From Dehalococcoidia bacterium (lineage in GTDB: Bacteria; Chloroflexota; Dehalococcoidia; Lucifugimonadales; VXLM01), in assembly GCA_009841605.1 (NCBI GenBank), contig VXLM01000016.1:1-55258 (forward strand): a stretch of 55,258 nt of DNA, given 5' to 3'. Below, piece after piece: positions 18,078 to 26,515 of this stretch. The first letter of the stretch is position 1, and each line of letters opens with the position of its first letter. Below the pieces are notes generated by a model that saw nothing but the letters and a program-made list of their open reading frames with translations, had not been told where the DNA came from and did no database searches. Made by a program: the position numbers and the translations under genes.

Positions 18078-19436
18078 ATGACCACGAGACTGGCAGCGGC
18101 AATAACAGCAGCACTCCTCTTCGGTGGAATGCTTTATTTCGCACTGTCCGACTCTTCCACGCTCGATGCGCAGACACAAGGGAGTGTCTGCCCAACCGTA
18201 ACGCCTACCCCGACCCCCACCCCGGAGGAAGAGGACGCTCCGACGCCTACGGCGACTCCCCCGCCGGACGGAGCGATTCCCGCGTTTCCCATGTCCTTCT
18301 CCGGGACAGCCTCGGTCGCCGGAAATCCAATCCCCGACTGCACATACCTCTTTGCAATGGTCGGGGAGTCGATGTCGGGTTTCAGGCCCATTGTCGACGG
18401 CAAATACAACAACCTGACCATTGGAGCTAGGAACCGGTCGGCTGACGGTCAACCCGTCACCTTCCATCTCAGCGAAGACGTAGTGGCGGCGGAGACGTTT
18501 ACGTACACTTATTTCCCCGGCCCGCCAGACCCTCCGTCGCAGGCATTCAAGACTGGGATTGTTTTGACCTTTCCGCATCTGGTAACGCCCTCGCCTACGC
18601 CGCTGCCGGAGGACACGCCGACCCCTCCCGCGCCCGTGGTGGCCACGGTGCCTCCGATCGTCGTGGAGCCGACCAGCACGCCGACCCCATTGACCGCTCA
18701 ACCGGCGATATACTCAGGGAATTTGACCATCGCCGGGCTCGCAACCATTCCTCCCGGTTCGGTCCTGACCGCACGTATCGGCACGGGCTATGAGTCCCTA
18801 CCGGCAGCCATCGTCGGCCAGGGCTATCAGAACTTAGTTATTGCGCCGGGGAGCTCGAGCTTCATCGGTCAGCCGATCGAGTTCTTCCTGAACGACTTCA
18901 AGTCGGTCTCCCTCGATACGTTCGAGAGCGGCGCGAGGAAGCCCGACTTCGAGATCATTTTCATCGGATATCCGACTCCCACGGTGGAGCCGACATCCAC
19001 ACCTGAATCGACACCGACACCCACGGCAGAGCCGGCGGTGAATACGCCCACGCCCACGCCTACGCTTACACCCACGCCTACTCCTACGCCCACCCCCCGG
19101 CCGACGGATACTCCCACACCACCTCCTGCGGCCACGGCGACCCCGCCTCCTACAGCCACGGCGACCCTGCGTCCCACTCGGACGCCGCCCCCGACGCTGC
19201 CTCCGACGCCTCCGCCGGATGAACGCGCCACGCCTCCGAGTCCGACGGTCATAGAGGTGGTAGTGACCGCCACCCCGGGACCGACTGAAATCCCGACACC
19301 GGAACCCGAAGGCGGACTCTGCTCATTTGCGGGCCCAGTGCCTCTCTCCACGGGAATCGGATCCCTGCTCATGCTCTTCGCACCCGTCGGTCTCCTCTAC
19401 GGAGTCCGCCGCGTCCGCAGGGACCGCCTCCCCTAA
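18078..19436 (+). CDS. Thr-Pro-rich cell-surface protein with C-terminal membrane anchor
   Basis: A 452-residue protein: an N-terminal hydrophobic segment (about 5-24), a Pro/Thr tract, a beta-rich domain (about 70-170), a second Pro/Thr tract, a second related domain (about 210-300), a long PTPTP spacer (about 305-410), and a C-terminal hydrophobic span (about 420-441) ending in a basic tail (RRVRRDRLP). The two domains share a pattern of FSGT/YSGN...AG...YNNL/YQNL...GQPxxFxL. The layout (domain, wall-spanning spacer, anchor) suggests display on the cell surface. No LPXTG motif is seen. Function unknown. Confidence 0.72.
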   Translation: MTTRLAAAITAALLFGGMLYFALSDSSTLDAQTQGSVCPTVTPTPTPTPEEEDAPTPTATPPPDGAIPAFPMSFSGTASVAGNPIPDCTYLFAMVGESMSGFRPIVDGKYNNLTIGARNRSADGQPVTFHLSEDVVAAETFTYTYFPGPPDPPSQAFKTGIVLTFPHLVTPSPTPLPEDTPTPPAPVVATVPPIVVEPTSTPTPLTAQPAIYSGNLTIAGLATIPPGSVLTARIGTGYESLPAAIVGQGYQNLVIAPGSSSFIGQPIEFFLNDFKSVSLDTFESGARKPDFEIIFIGYPTPTVEPTSTPESTPTPTAEPAVNTPTPTPTLTPTPTPTPTPRPTDTPTPPPAATATPPPTATATLRPTRTPPPTLPPTPPPDERATPPSPTVIEVVVTATPGPTEIPTPEPEGGLCSFAGPVPLSTGIGSLLMLFAPVGLLYGVRRVRRDRLP

Positions 19437-19550
19437 CGCGGATTCCATCGCGTTTCTATCCCAGCATTCACCCTTGAGCCTCTGTAGAGGTTGAATGACG
19501 TTTGCTCGGAGCGGCCTTTCCGCTATACACCCGACACTCAGTTCGCGTCC

Positions 19551-19580
19551 TTGACACCGCCCAATTTCCGGTGCTACATT
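19551..19580 (+). promoter_or_regulatory. Promoter of hrcA
   Basis: TTGACA (19551-19556) and TACATT (19575-19580) are separated by 18 bases. The predicted transcript starts near 19587, so the protein start must lie after that. No CIRCE inverted repeat (TTAGCACTC-N9-GAGTGCTAA) is seen. Confidence 0.55.
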
Positions 19581-19619
19581 CGAGATGTCTCCAACGCTCT
19601 TTCGAGGCTATCAGACGAC

Positions 19620-20645
19620 TTGGCCCTATCGATCCGAGAACGCACCATACTCAACCTCATCGTCAGCGACTATATTCGCGAGGCCATACCAGTGGCGTCC
19701 GAAGCCTTGGCGCGTCGTCATGATCTCGGCGTTAGTTCGGCGACCATTCGCAATGACGTCATGGACCTCGAACAGAACGGGTTCCTCACCCGTCCTCACC
19801 CGTCCGCAGGCGCTATCCCACTCGACAAGGCCTACCGTCTCCACGTGGAAACGATCTCTGTGGATGGTCCCTCACGACTGCCCTCGGAGGTTCAGTCCTC
19901 AGCCAGACAGCGTCTCAACGTGGCCGAGCGGGACATCGATGAGTGGAGAAACGAGGCAGCGGACGTCCTGGCCGGGCTCGTCGGGAATATGGCCATTGCC
20001 ACCTTCCCGTCTTCAGACGAGACCAGAATTCGTCACATCGAGCTAGTGTCCCTCAAGGACGTTCTCGGCCTTCTCATCATCGTTCTCGAACAGGCAAAGG
20101 TGAGGCAGCAACTCGTCCGCTTTGAGATGCCAGTCGCTCCTGCCGAGATGCAGACGATTTCGAACAAGCTCAACGCGCTCCTTCGAGGCATGTCGTCTCG
20201 TGAGATCGAGACCAAGCCCCTCGAACTCTCCACAGCCGAGGAGGATGTCGTAGGAACGACGGTAGACATCCTGCGTGAGGAAGAAGCCTCACGATATAAC
20301 GATCATTTCCTGGCCGGCCTGAGAAACCTGCTCTCGCAACCCGAATTTGAGGACAAAGACTCTCTCGAGGTCGTAATTCGCAGCATAGAAGACGGGTCGC
20401 TTGGGCGCGCGGTCTTGGCGCAGGCGCCGGATGGTTCGGTGATCCGCGTGGTAATAGGAAGAGAAAACGCCGGAGATATGCTCTGGCCGCTAAGTATAGT
20501 GCTAAGACGCTACGGCATCCCGGGCGAAATGAACGGCGTAATCGGCGCAATCGGTCCCGTTCGCATGGAGTATGGCCGGACCATCGCAGGCGTAGAATTC
20601 ATGAGCGCGCTCATGACCGACCTCGTCGAGACCGTCCACGCCTAG
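19620..20645 (+). CDS. hrcA: Heat-inducible transcription repressor HrcA
   Basis: HrcA represses chaperone genes by binding CIRCE and is itself kept folded by GroEL. The product has the N-terminal winged helix (IRERTILNLIVSDYIREAIPVAS; SSATIRNDVMDLEQNGFL) and the long GAF-like sensor and dimerization region. I chose the TTG at 19620 (341 residues, family length 340-350) because the predicted transcript starts near 19587; an upstream TTG at 19491 would add 43 residues that do not resemble HrcA. It is usually linked to grpE-dnaK-dnaJ, but none is near. Confidence 0.85.
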   Translation: MALSIRERTILNLIVSDYIREAIPVASEALARRHDLGVSSATIRNDVMDLEQNGFLTRPHPSAGAIPLDKAYRLHVETISVDGPSRLPSEVQSSARQRLNVAERDIDEWRNEAADVLAGLVGNMAIATFPSSDETRIRHIELVSLKDVLGLLIIVLEQAKVRQQLVRFEMPVAPAEMQTISNKLNALLRGMSSREIETKPLELSTAEEDVVGTTVDILREEEASRYNDHFLAGLRNLLSQPEFEDKDSLEVVIRSIEDGSLGRAVLAQAPDGSVIRVVIGRENAGDMLWPLSIVLRRYGIPGEMNGVIGAIGPVRMEYGRTIAGVEFMSALMTDLVETVHA

Positions 20646-20685
20646 CGTCCGTCTCATATCAGCCTAGACCGGCAGCTGGGGAGCT

Positions 20686-20762
20686 TGGTACCCCTGGCCG
20701 GACTCGAACCGGCGACACACGGTTTAGGAAACCGTTGCTCTATCCGCCTGAGCTACAGGGGC
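20686..20762 (-). tRNA. tRNA-Arg (anticodon CCT)
   Basis: On the minus strand: acceptor GCCCCTG, D-arm GCTCAGGCGGATAGAGC, anticodon stem ACGGT/ACCGT with loop TTCCTAA (anticodon CCT), T-arm GCCGG-TTCGAGT-CCGGC and an encoded CCA. Reads AGG. Confidence 0.95.
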
Positions 20763-20799
20763 GTCAATTAAAATGGCCGGAAGGGTGGGCGGAGCGGAG

Positions 20800-20874
<75 letters not shown>

Positions 20875-20932
20875 GGGCACACGAAAACTATACCATCGTC
20901 CCGCCTATGGGAACAAGCCGCGCGCTTATCGG

Positions 20933-21027
20933 GACTGTTTCAGAGTTGATGAGAGGAACACCCTCCCCCCTGTGGGTATGACGTTGGCTGTGTATGTTGA
21001 GCGCTCTCTCGAAGTCTGAACAGTTAC
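20933..21027. mobile_element. MITE-like element, copy 2 (about 95 bp)
   Basis: Shares the ends and the CACCCTCCCCCCTGTGGGTATGACG core with copies at 9886-9995 and 42338-42450, but the internal hairpin has a deletion of about 15 bases. The left end is more decayed than the right. Confidence 0.65.
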
Positions 21028-21233
21028 CTTATCTCAATGGGGCTTTTCCAAAGTCAGTTTGTGGCGAGCCTCTGATCTGCGGTTTCGGCTTTCGACGAGG
21101 CTCAGGCCGAACGGGGTAGTAGAAACGTTATTGTGACTATGGAAAAGGCCCTGTGTTCTCACCCTGAACGACGCCTCTGCCGCAAATACAAGATCAGCCA
21201 ACCGAAACTAGCCTGTATTTGCACGGCAAGGGG
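21028..21233. repeat. Intergenic repeat region after MITE copy 2
   Basis: Holds a TTCGACGAGGCTCAGGCCGAA element (about 21097-21117), a variant of a repeat also present near 22505-22560 and 47348-47369. A pair of CAAATACA...TGTATTTG inverted repeats (about 21182-21222) precedes the next promoter. No gene is seen. Confidence 0.5.
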
Positions 21234-21262
21234 TTGACAACACCATATGACCCCAATATGAT
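21234..21262 (+). promoter_or_regulatory. Consensus promoter of the collagen-like lipoprotein
   Basis: TTGACA (21234-21239) and TATGAT (21257-21262) are separated by 17 bases. The leader of about 115 bases ends in AGGGGG before the ATG at 21384. Confidence 0.75.
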
Positions 21263-21383
21263 AAGGCCGCCGTTAGAGCACCGCCTTTGCGCGTTATATC
21301 TTCCTAAAAATACGGCGGGGTAGAGTACTTGACCGGTAAGAGTCAACAGACTCGGAAATCTGTAGTTAGGGGGCGAGATAAAA

Positions 21384-22331
21384 ATGCATAAAGCTCCACG
21401 GAGCATCATAGTAATGGTGCTTGTTTCGGTATTCGCGTTGCTGTTCTTGGCAGCCTGTCAAGGACCTCCCGGTAAGGCTGGTCTTCCTGGCAACCCCGGT
21501 GAGCCAGGCAATCCCGGTAACCCCGGCCCACAGGGACCTCCGGGGCCTGCGGGACCTCCGGGAGCTCCCGGTCTTCCCGGCAACCCCGGCAACCCCGGCG
21601 AACCCGGTCTTCCCGGTGAGCCCGGTCTAGCCGGTCCAACGGGTCCTCAGGGACCTCCGGGCGTTTCCCCCGGCGCAGGTGTGGTCATTAGCAGCAATCC
21701 CGTGTACCTCGATCAGGGTCTGACTATCTGGGGCTCCGGCTTCCAGCCGTTCGAGCCTGTTCAGGTGTACTTCGACCTGCAGGGTGGACGTGACCCGAAC
21801 CTCGGCTTCGCAACCGCCAACGGCGGCGGCGCGTTCGAGGTGGTCGTGGCCGGCCCGCTTAGCGATGTCAGCGGAGTTGCCCGAACCATGGACCAGTTGC
21901 TGGCTCTCGACGCCGTGACGGTCATGGTTCAAGGCGCGGACAGGAGCTTCGCCAGCACCCCGGCGAAGGTCGCAGCTGAGACGCCTGGGGTAGTCATTCG
22001 CCCGCCCGCTCCGCCGGTAACGGTTGATGCCAGCCTCACGGCCGGATGTGTCATGGCCGGATCGGAAGTTACCATCCTCGGTTCCGGCTTCAAGCCTGGC
22101 GAGGCGAGCAACTTCTTCCTCGTCACAGGCGCTCAGGCCGACGGTGCGCCCGTCCAAGCCTCAATTGGCAGCGCAGTGGCGAACGACCGAGGCGCCCTTA
22201 TGGCTGAGATCGGAATCGAAGCAGAAACCGAGCCCGGCCTCTATGGGATCAAGGTTGCAGGCATCCGGGGTACCGAGGCGACAGCACCTCTGTTGGTCGT
22301 GTCCGGTTCAGGATCTGACACCTGCAAGTAA
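21384..22331 (+). CDS. Collagen-like lipoprotein with two IPT/Ig-like domains
   Basis: A 315-residue protein. Residues 1-25 form a lipoprotein signal with lipobox LAAC, so the mature N-terminus is a lipid-modified Cys. Directly after it come about 23 uninterrupted Gly-X-Y triplets rich in proline ([12 protein letters not shown]), able in principle to form a collagen triple helix. Two related beta domains follow, marked by [14 protein letters not shown] and [14 protein letters not shown]. It has its own consensus promoter and terminator, so it is a single-gene unit. Bacterial collagen-like proteins usually act as surface stalks or adhesins (family knowledge); the ligand is unknown. Confidence 0.85.
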   Translation: MHKAPRSIIVMVLVSVFALLFLAACQGPPGKAGLPGNPGEPGNPGNPGPQGPPGPAGPPGAPGLPGNPGNPGEPGLPGEPGLAGPTGPQGPPGVSPGAGVVISSNPVYLDQGLTIWGSGFQPFEPVQVYFDLQGGRDPNLGFATANGGGAFEVVVAGPLSDVSGVARTMDQLLALDAVTVMVQGADRSFASTPAKVAAETPGVVIRPPAPPVTVDASLTAGCVMAGSEVTILGSGFKPGEASNFFLVTGAQADGAPVQASIGSAVANDRGALMAEIGIEAETEPGLYGIKVAGIRGTEATAPLLVVSGSGSDTCK

Positions 22332-22354
22332 TCTGACATAGTCAGCAACCGATG

Positions 22355-22392
22355 AGCCCCGTGGGTAGGCACCCACGGGGCTTGTTTCTTTT
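22355..22392 (+). terminator. Intrinsic terminator after the collagen-like gene
   Basis: A perfect 12-bp stem (22355-22366 with 22371-22382) around a four-base loop is followed by TGTTTCTTTT. Confidence 0.88.
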
Positions 22393-22637
22393 GTGGCCGC
22401 TCAGAGTGTGTTTCCACAGCATCCAGCCAAGCAAAGCCTGTCTAACAAGGGCGTCTAAAGGCCCTTCCGTTCACCCCCGTATCAGGTACAGGGCGGGCTC
22501 TGAGCCTGTCGAAGAGTCGAGGTCCTCTTCATGGTTCGACAAGCTCACCACGAACGGTTTCTGACGACTCATCAGACACCCACTGAGGCCAGCGGTGTAT
22601 GCTTTGAACGCCTTGCTTCCGATACCTCCCGCCTGAT
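22393..22637. repeat. Intergenic repeats before the DUF3179 gene
   Basis: Contains a CCCGTATCAGGTACAGGGCGGGCTCTGAGCCTGTCGAA-type element (about 22482-22515; relatives near 36951-36982 and 45483-45515) and a GGTTCGACAAGCTCACCACGAACGG element (about 22532-22557). No clear promoter is seen. Confidence 0.5.
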
Positions 22638-23807
22638 ATGAGCCTTTGCTTCAGCGTGCCGTTCCTGCTGCTCTTCGCCTTCGCGCTTTCCTGCGCGACG
22701 CACGAACAGTCTGCTGAGCGTGTCGTCCCCACCCAGGAAACTCCTCCCGTCCCAACTTCGACCAAAGTCGAAACACCGGTCCCAACCACTACGCCTGCAA
22801 CGCCTCCAGCCTCCCCGTCCCGTAAGGGCAGCGTCCGGCTCGCCGGCGACCGTTCCGCTCCGATAGTTCCCGTGGTTCCCCGTGACCTGATTTCCGCGGT
22901 CTTCGACCCCGTCCACATTGGGGTGGCCGAGGTTGGCGAGCAAGTCGGCGAGTCGAGCCTCGTTATTGGAGTGTCCATCGGCAGTGAGAGCGTCGCCTAT
23001 TCCGTCTCCTACCTCAGCAGCCGCGAGATCGTGAACGACGCCGTCGGAGGTACCCCCATTTCCGTCACGTGGTGACCACTCTGCCAAACGGGCATAGTCT
23101 ATGCCCGCACGGTAGACGGCGAGGTCCTCACCTTCGGGGTAGAAGGGAGCCTGATCTACAACACGCTCGTGATGTACGACCGAGAGACCGAATCACGCTG
23201 GAGCCAGTTTCTTGGCAGCGCCGTCGACGGCCCGAAACAGGGCTCCGAACTGACCTTCGTCCCCTCCGTCATGGTCACTTGGGGCGCATGGAAGACAGAG
23301 CACCCCGACACACTGTTCTTGGATACCGGCAGTTCTCGCCGTTCCTACGACTCGTACGAGGACTACTACGCCGACCTTGACGCAATCGGCGCCTACGGCG
23401 AGACCAACTCCGACCGCCGCTTCGATAGGAAAGACATCGTCCTGGGCGTGGCCGTCGGCGACCGGGCACGGGCCTACGCTCTTGGCGACCTGTTTCGCAA
23501 CAAGATCATCAACGATGTCCTCGGAGAGACGAGCGTGGTCGCCGTCTTCGACGAGCGGAGCAGCTTGGCGACTGTGTTCGACCGCACCGTAGCGGGAAGG
23601 CTTCTCACCCTGCGGCAGGCAGAGGAGCCACTGCATATGACCGACGAGGAGACGGGATCCGTCTGGAACAAGCTGGACGGCCAGGCCGTTTCGGGGCCGC
23701 TCAAGGGGGAGCAGCTGACGATGATTCCCAGCTTCCAGCTCTTCTGGTTCGCCTGGTCCGACTTCTATCCCGATACGACCGTGTATCGCGCCTCTCAGTC
23801 GCCCTGA
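22638..23807 (+). CDS. DUF3179 family protein, probable selenoprotein (in-frame UGA = Sec146)
   Basis: One frame of 389 codons is interrupted only by TGA at 23073-23075. Reading through gives VTW-Sec-PLCQTGIVY, where the DUF3179 family normally has Cys in VTYCPLC; Cys149 makes a Sec-x-x-Cys pair. Frame, homology and motif order are continuous on both sides. The N-terminus looks like a secretion or lipoprotein signal (hydrophobic 5-17, Cys19) followed by a Pro/Thr linker (about 30-60). The protein is a tandem duplication: IVNDAVGG...YDRETESRWSQ...GSAVDGPKQG in the first half aligns with IINDVLGE...TDEETGSVWNK...GQAVSGPLKG in the second, but the second half has no Sec or Cys at the matching place. 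A SECIS-like hairpin follows the UGA and selB lies 5.1 kb away. The alternative is a point nonsense mutation. The family's reaction is unknown; a thiol/selenol redox role outside the cytoplasm is inference. Confidence 0.85.
23076..23116 (+). promoter_or_regulatory. Putative bacterial SECIS element
   Basis: Lower stem 23080-23085 with 23111-23116 (TCTGCC / GGTAGA, one G-T pair), a 3x3 internal loop (AAA / CAC), upper stem 23089-23096 with 23100-23107 (CGGGCATA / TATGCCCG, eight perfect pairs) and apical loop GTC. The apical G is 22 bases after the UGA. Bacterial SECIS elements lie directly 3' of the UGA inside the coding region, with a G at the start of a small apical loop at about this distance; E. 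coli fdhF is the reference. Judged by eye; no folding energy was computed. Confidence 0.75.
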
Positions 23808-23813
23808 GCATCA

Positions 23814-24929
23814 TTACACATCCACCAGCCGCCCGCCCTCTTGGTGCGACCGCAGGAACCCCGCCATGATCCGCACGGACTTCCGGGCGTCGCGCGCGGG
23901 TGAGGTGCTCTCGGTGCCGTTGGCGATGTTGTCGACGATCTCCCGGTAGGCGGCCTCGATTCCCCGTGAGCGGTGTACGTCGGGCGTCAGCGTCGTGTGA
24001 ATCGTGTTGTAAGCGTAGGCCGGATCGCTGAACTGAAGCTCCGCCGACTCCCCGTCGAACTTGAACGTAATCGTCCCCTTCGTGCCCGTGATAATCACGT
24101 CGCGCGTTGAGTCCGGAGTGTTCTTCAGACAGGAGTAGAAGGCGCGAACGCCGTTGTTGAACACGACGTACCCCGTGCCCCCGGGGTCGCGCTCAGTGGC
24201 GTTGCCGCCACCCTGTCCGCGGTATACGTCCCAGTCATCGTAGCCGTCTTCGAGGTGGGCCGAGACCCTCACGGGGTCGGCCTCAGTGAAGAACACCATC
24301 GCGTCCAGGAGATGCGACCCGCTGCGGAACAGCCACGCCTGCACGCCCCCGAATGAGGCCGACATCGTACTCAACTCGCCGATGGCCCCCGACCGGATGG
24401 CATCCCGGATCTTGTGGAATGCCGGACTCCACCGCCGGGTGTAGTCGACCGAGAGGATGACCCCGTTCGCCTCGCAGGCCGCGATCATGCGGTCGGCGTC
24501 CTCGACGCTCGTGGCGAGCGGCTTCTCGCAAAAGATCGCCCGCACGCCGGACTCGGCCGCCAACACCGTCGGCTCGGCGTGAAGGTGCTCCGGCGTAGCC
24601 ACCGTGACGATGTCCAGCTCCTCGCCTGCCAGCATCTCGCGGTAGTCACCATACAGTCGTGCATCGGGCCACCTGTCGCCCCAGTTCTCGCGGAAGCGTT
24701 CGACCCGCGCGGGGTCCAAGTCGCATCCCGCGACGATCTCGATCTCCGGCACGTGGCCTATGGCCCATGTGTGCGACACCATAACGCGGTCGCCGAAAGG
24801 GACGAAAGGGGGCTTCTCGGCAGCCTGCATTGACGATTGGATGACGGCGGGCAGGTCCTCGGACGGCAGCTTGCGGATGGCTACCGGCCCCAGCCCTATG
24901 ATTCCCAACCGGTATTTTTGCCCGTTCAA
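23814..24929 (-). CDS. Gfo/Idh/MocA family oxidoreductase
   Basis: A 371-residue NAD(P)-dependent dehydrogenase of the family that acts on sugars and cyclitols. The Rossmann domain begins LGIIGLGPVA (8-17), the EKP motif is at 135-137 (FCEKPLAT), and the C-terminal alpha/beta domain includes the DYTRRWSPAF segment. Start is a TTG at 24929 with GGAG upstream. It converges on the DUF3179 gene, with six bases between the stops. Lies 63 bases downstream of holA on the same strand. Substrate not predictable. Confidence 0.87.
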   Translation of the reverse strand: MNGQKYRLGIIGLGPVAIRKLPSEDLPAVIQSSMQAAEKPPFVPFGDRVMVSHTWAIGHVPEIEIVAGCDLDPARVERFRENWGDRWPDARLYGDYREMLAGEELDIVTVATPEHLHAEPTVLAAESGVRAIFCEKPLATSVEDADRMIAACEANGVILSVDYTRRWSPAFHKIRDAIRSGAIGELSTMSASFGGVQAWLFRSGSHLLDAMVFFTEADPVRVSAHLEDGYDDWDVYRGQGGGNATERDPGGTGYVVFNNGVRAFYSCLKNTPDSTRDVIITGTKGTITFKFDGESAELQFSDPAYAYNTIHTTLTPDVHRSRGIEAAYREIVDNIANGTESTSPARDARKSVRIMAGFLRSHQEGGRLVDV

Positions 24930-24992
24930 CGTAGCCTCGCTCCGTTAGTCCGCCATCAAGAATACATCACCGGGGTTGGGGACACCTTACTC

Positions 24993-26018
24993 TCACGCCC
25001 TCGTGTCGACCGGGCGGCCGCCGCTTGGCTGCGCTGCGATGTCGGCAATCAGCGTGTCCAGAATCAGCTCATCGTCCGCGCCGGTGGACTTCATGGCAAG
25101 GTCGGCCTCCAGGAGCATCCGGTGGATCTCCACCAGCCGCTCCATGCTGAACCTGTCGGCCTGAAAGAGCGTCTTCCGCAAGGGATAGCCGGAGAGTCTG
25201 AGCCGCTGGGAAGCCTCGCCCGTCGAGAGCCTGCGAGCGCCGATTTCCTTGGCAAGTATGAGCAGCCGCACCTGCCGCGCGATCATGGTGATGATATACC
25301 CCGTCGGGCTTCCCCCTTCCAGAAGCCCGTGAACGAGCCCCAGAGCCTCGGAGACTCTGCCCTCAACTATGGCGTCCACAGAGGCGAAAATATTCGACTC
25401 CTGAGCGTATGAGACCATGCCGTCGACATCCTCGGCTGTAATCGCCCTTCCAGCCGCGACAAGGGCCAGTTTGCGTAGCTCCGACGCTATCACAGGCAGA
25501 TTGCTCCCAATGGTCTCGGCAAGCATCTGTATGGCCCGCTCCTCGATCTCCGCTCCTTCGCTCTGCGCGCGGTCGGCGATCCACATCCGAAGCTCACGAG
25601 GGCCGGGGGGGTTGAAGGTCTTGGCCGTGACGCGCTCCTGAATGAGCTTGAGCAGCGGGTTCGAGGCGTTCAGTCGCCCGTCGACGAAGACCACGTCGGT
25701 CGTCTCGGGCACGTCCGCGAGGACCAGCGGCAGACGCTCCCACTCCGAGAGATCCTTCCTACCGTTGGCGGCGGCAGTGGAACGTCGTCCTCCTCCCCCA
25801 CGCTCGAACTTGCTCAGCAGACCCTCCACCAGCACCAGTCGCTTGTCGGCCAGGAACGGCACCGTGGAGGCGTTGGCGGTGAACTCGTCCAGCGATACGT
25901 TCGCGTCGAGCGTGACGATGTTCACGTCGCGCACATCCGGCGTCCCGACGCCCTCCTTCATACCGGCCAGCGTCTCGCGGATCGTGAAGTCGTCGTCGCC
26001 CGACAGCGAGTAGATCAT
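24993..26018 (-). CDS. holA: DNA polymerase III subunit delta
   Basis: HolA is the clamp-loader subunit that opens the sliding clamp. The 341-residue product begins MIYSLSGDDDFTIRETL, has the AAA+ like core (NASTVPFLADKRLVLVEG; TTDVVFVDGRL) without ATP-binding residues, and the C-terminal collar domain (ASVDAIVEGRVSEALGLVHG; IITMIARQVRLLILAKE). Family length is about 330-345. An insertion of Gly/Arg near 72-85 is unremarkable. Confidence 0.92.
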   Translation of the reverse strand: MIYSLSGDDDFTIRETLAGMKEGVGTPDVRDVNIVTLDANVSLDEFTANASTVPFLADKRLVLVEGLLSKFERGGGGRRSTAAANGRKDLSEWERLPLVLADVPETTDVVFVDGRLNASNPLLKLIQERVTAKTFNPPGPRELRMWIADRAQSEGAEIEERAIQMLAETIGSNLPVIASELRKLALVAAGRAITAEDVDGMVSYAQESNIFASVDAIVEGRVSEALGLVHGLLEGGSPTGYIITMIARQVRLLILAKEIGARRLSTGEASQRLRLSGYPLRKTLFQADRFSMERLVEIHRMLLEADLAMKSTGADDELILDTLIADIAAQPSGGRPVDTRA

Positions 26019-26084
26019 TCAAACTCCGTCAAATGCCATTTCGCGCTGCCGTTATGATATCGTAACGGTAAGGAGCGCGGACCG

Positions 26085-26456
26085 ATGGCAGCACCGATCT
26101 TACGACTGCTGATGCTCACGAGGATACCCGGTCTGGTGTTCAGGCTGATGCTCGACCGTCGAGTCCCCCTGCGCCTGAAGCTCATCATCCCCGCCGCCGT
26201 CCTCTACCTCATCATGCCCATCGACCTCCTTCCCGACATCTTTCCGTTGCTGGGGCACACCGACGACCTCATCGTCATCATCCTTGCTGTGGCGTCGTTC
26301 CTGCTGATGACTCCCCGCAACGTGGTGGTGGAGTACCTCACCGGACGCCCCGCCGACCTCTCGGCGGACGCGGGCGCACGCGACTCACGGGGCAACGTTA
26401 TCGAAGGCGAATACCGCCACATCGAGGATGAGGACGAAGACAAGCGGAAGTCCTAG
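26085..26456 (+). CDS. DUF1232 (YkvA-like) membrane protein
   Basis: A 123-residue protein with the DUF1232 core: RRVPLRLKLIIPAAVLYLIM followed by PIDLLPDIFPLLGHTDDLIV, giving one or two membrane-embedded helices (about 30-75). The C-terminal tail is acidic and charged. The ATG at 26085 follows AAGGAG. The family is widespread and uncharacterised. It is divergent from holA and 59 bases upstream of ychF. Confidence 0.88.
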   Translation: MAAPILRLLMLTRIPGLVFRLMLDRRVPLRLKLIIPAAVLYLIMPIDLLPDIFPLLGHTDDLIVIILAVASFLLMTPRNVVVEYLTGRPADLSADAGARDSRGNVIEGEYRHIEDEDEDKRKS

Positions 26457-26515
26457 AGACCTTCCTGCAACGTCGTAGGCGACTCCGTCCCCTGCTCCCC
26501 TCGTAAGGCATACCT

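Noticed and set aside
19491-19619. Longer HrcA starting at TTG 19491
   Set aside because: The added residues are not HrcA-like and lie upstream of the predicted transcription start.
22638-23807. Two separate genes or a simple pseudogene at the DUF3179 locus
   Set aside because: Both parts are in one frame with unbroken homology, the only stop is at the motif Cys, a SECIS-like hairpin follows, and selB is nearby. A nonsense mutation remains possible but is less likely.
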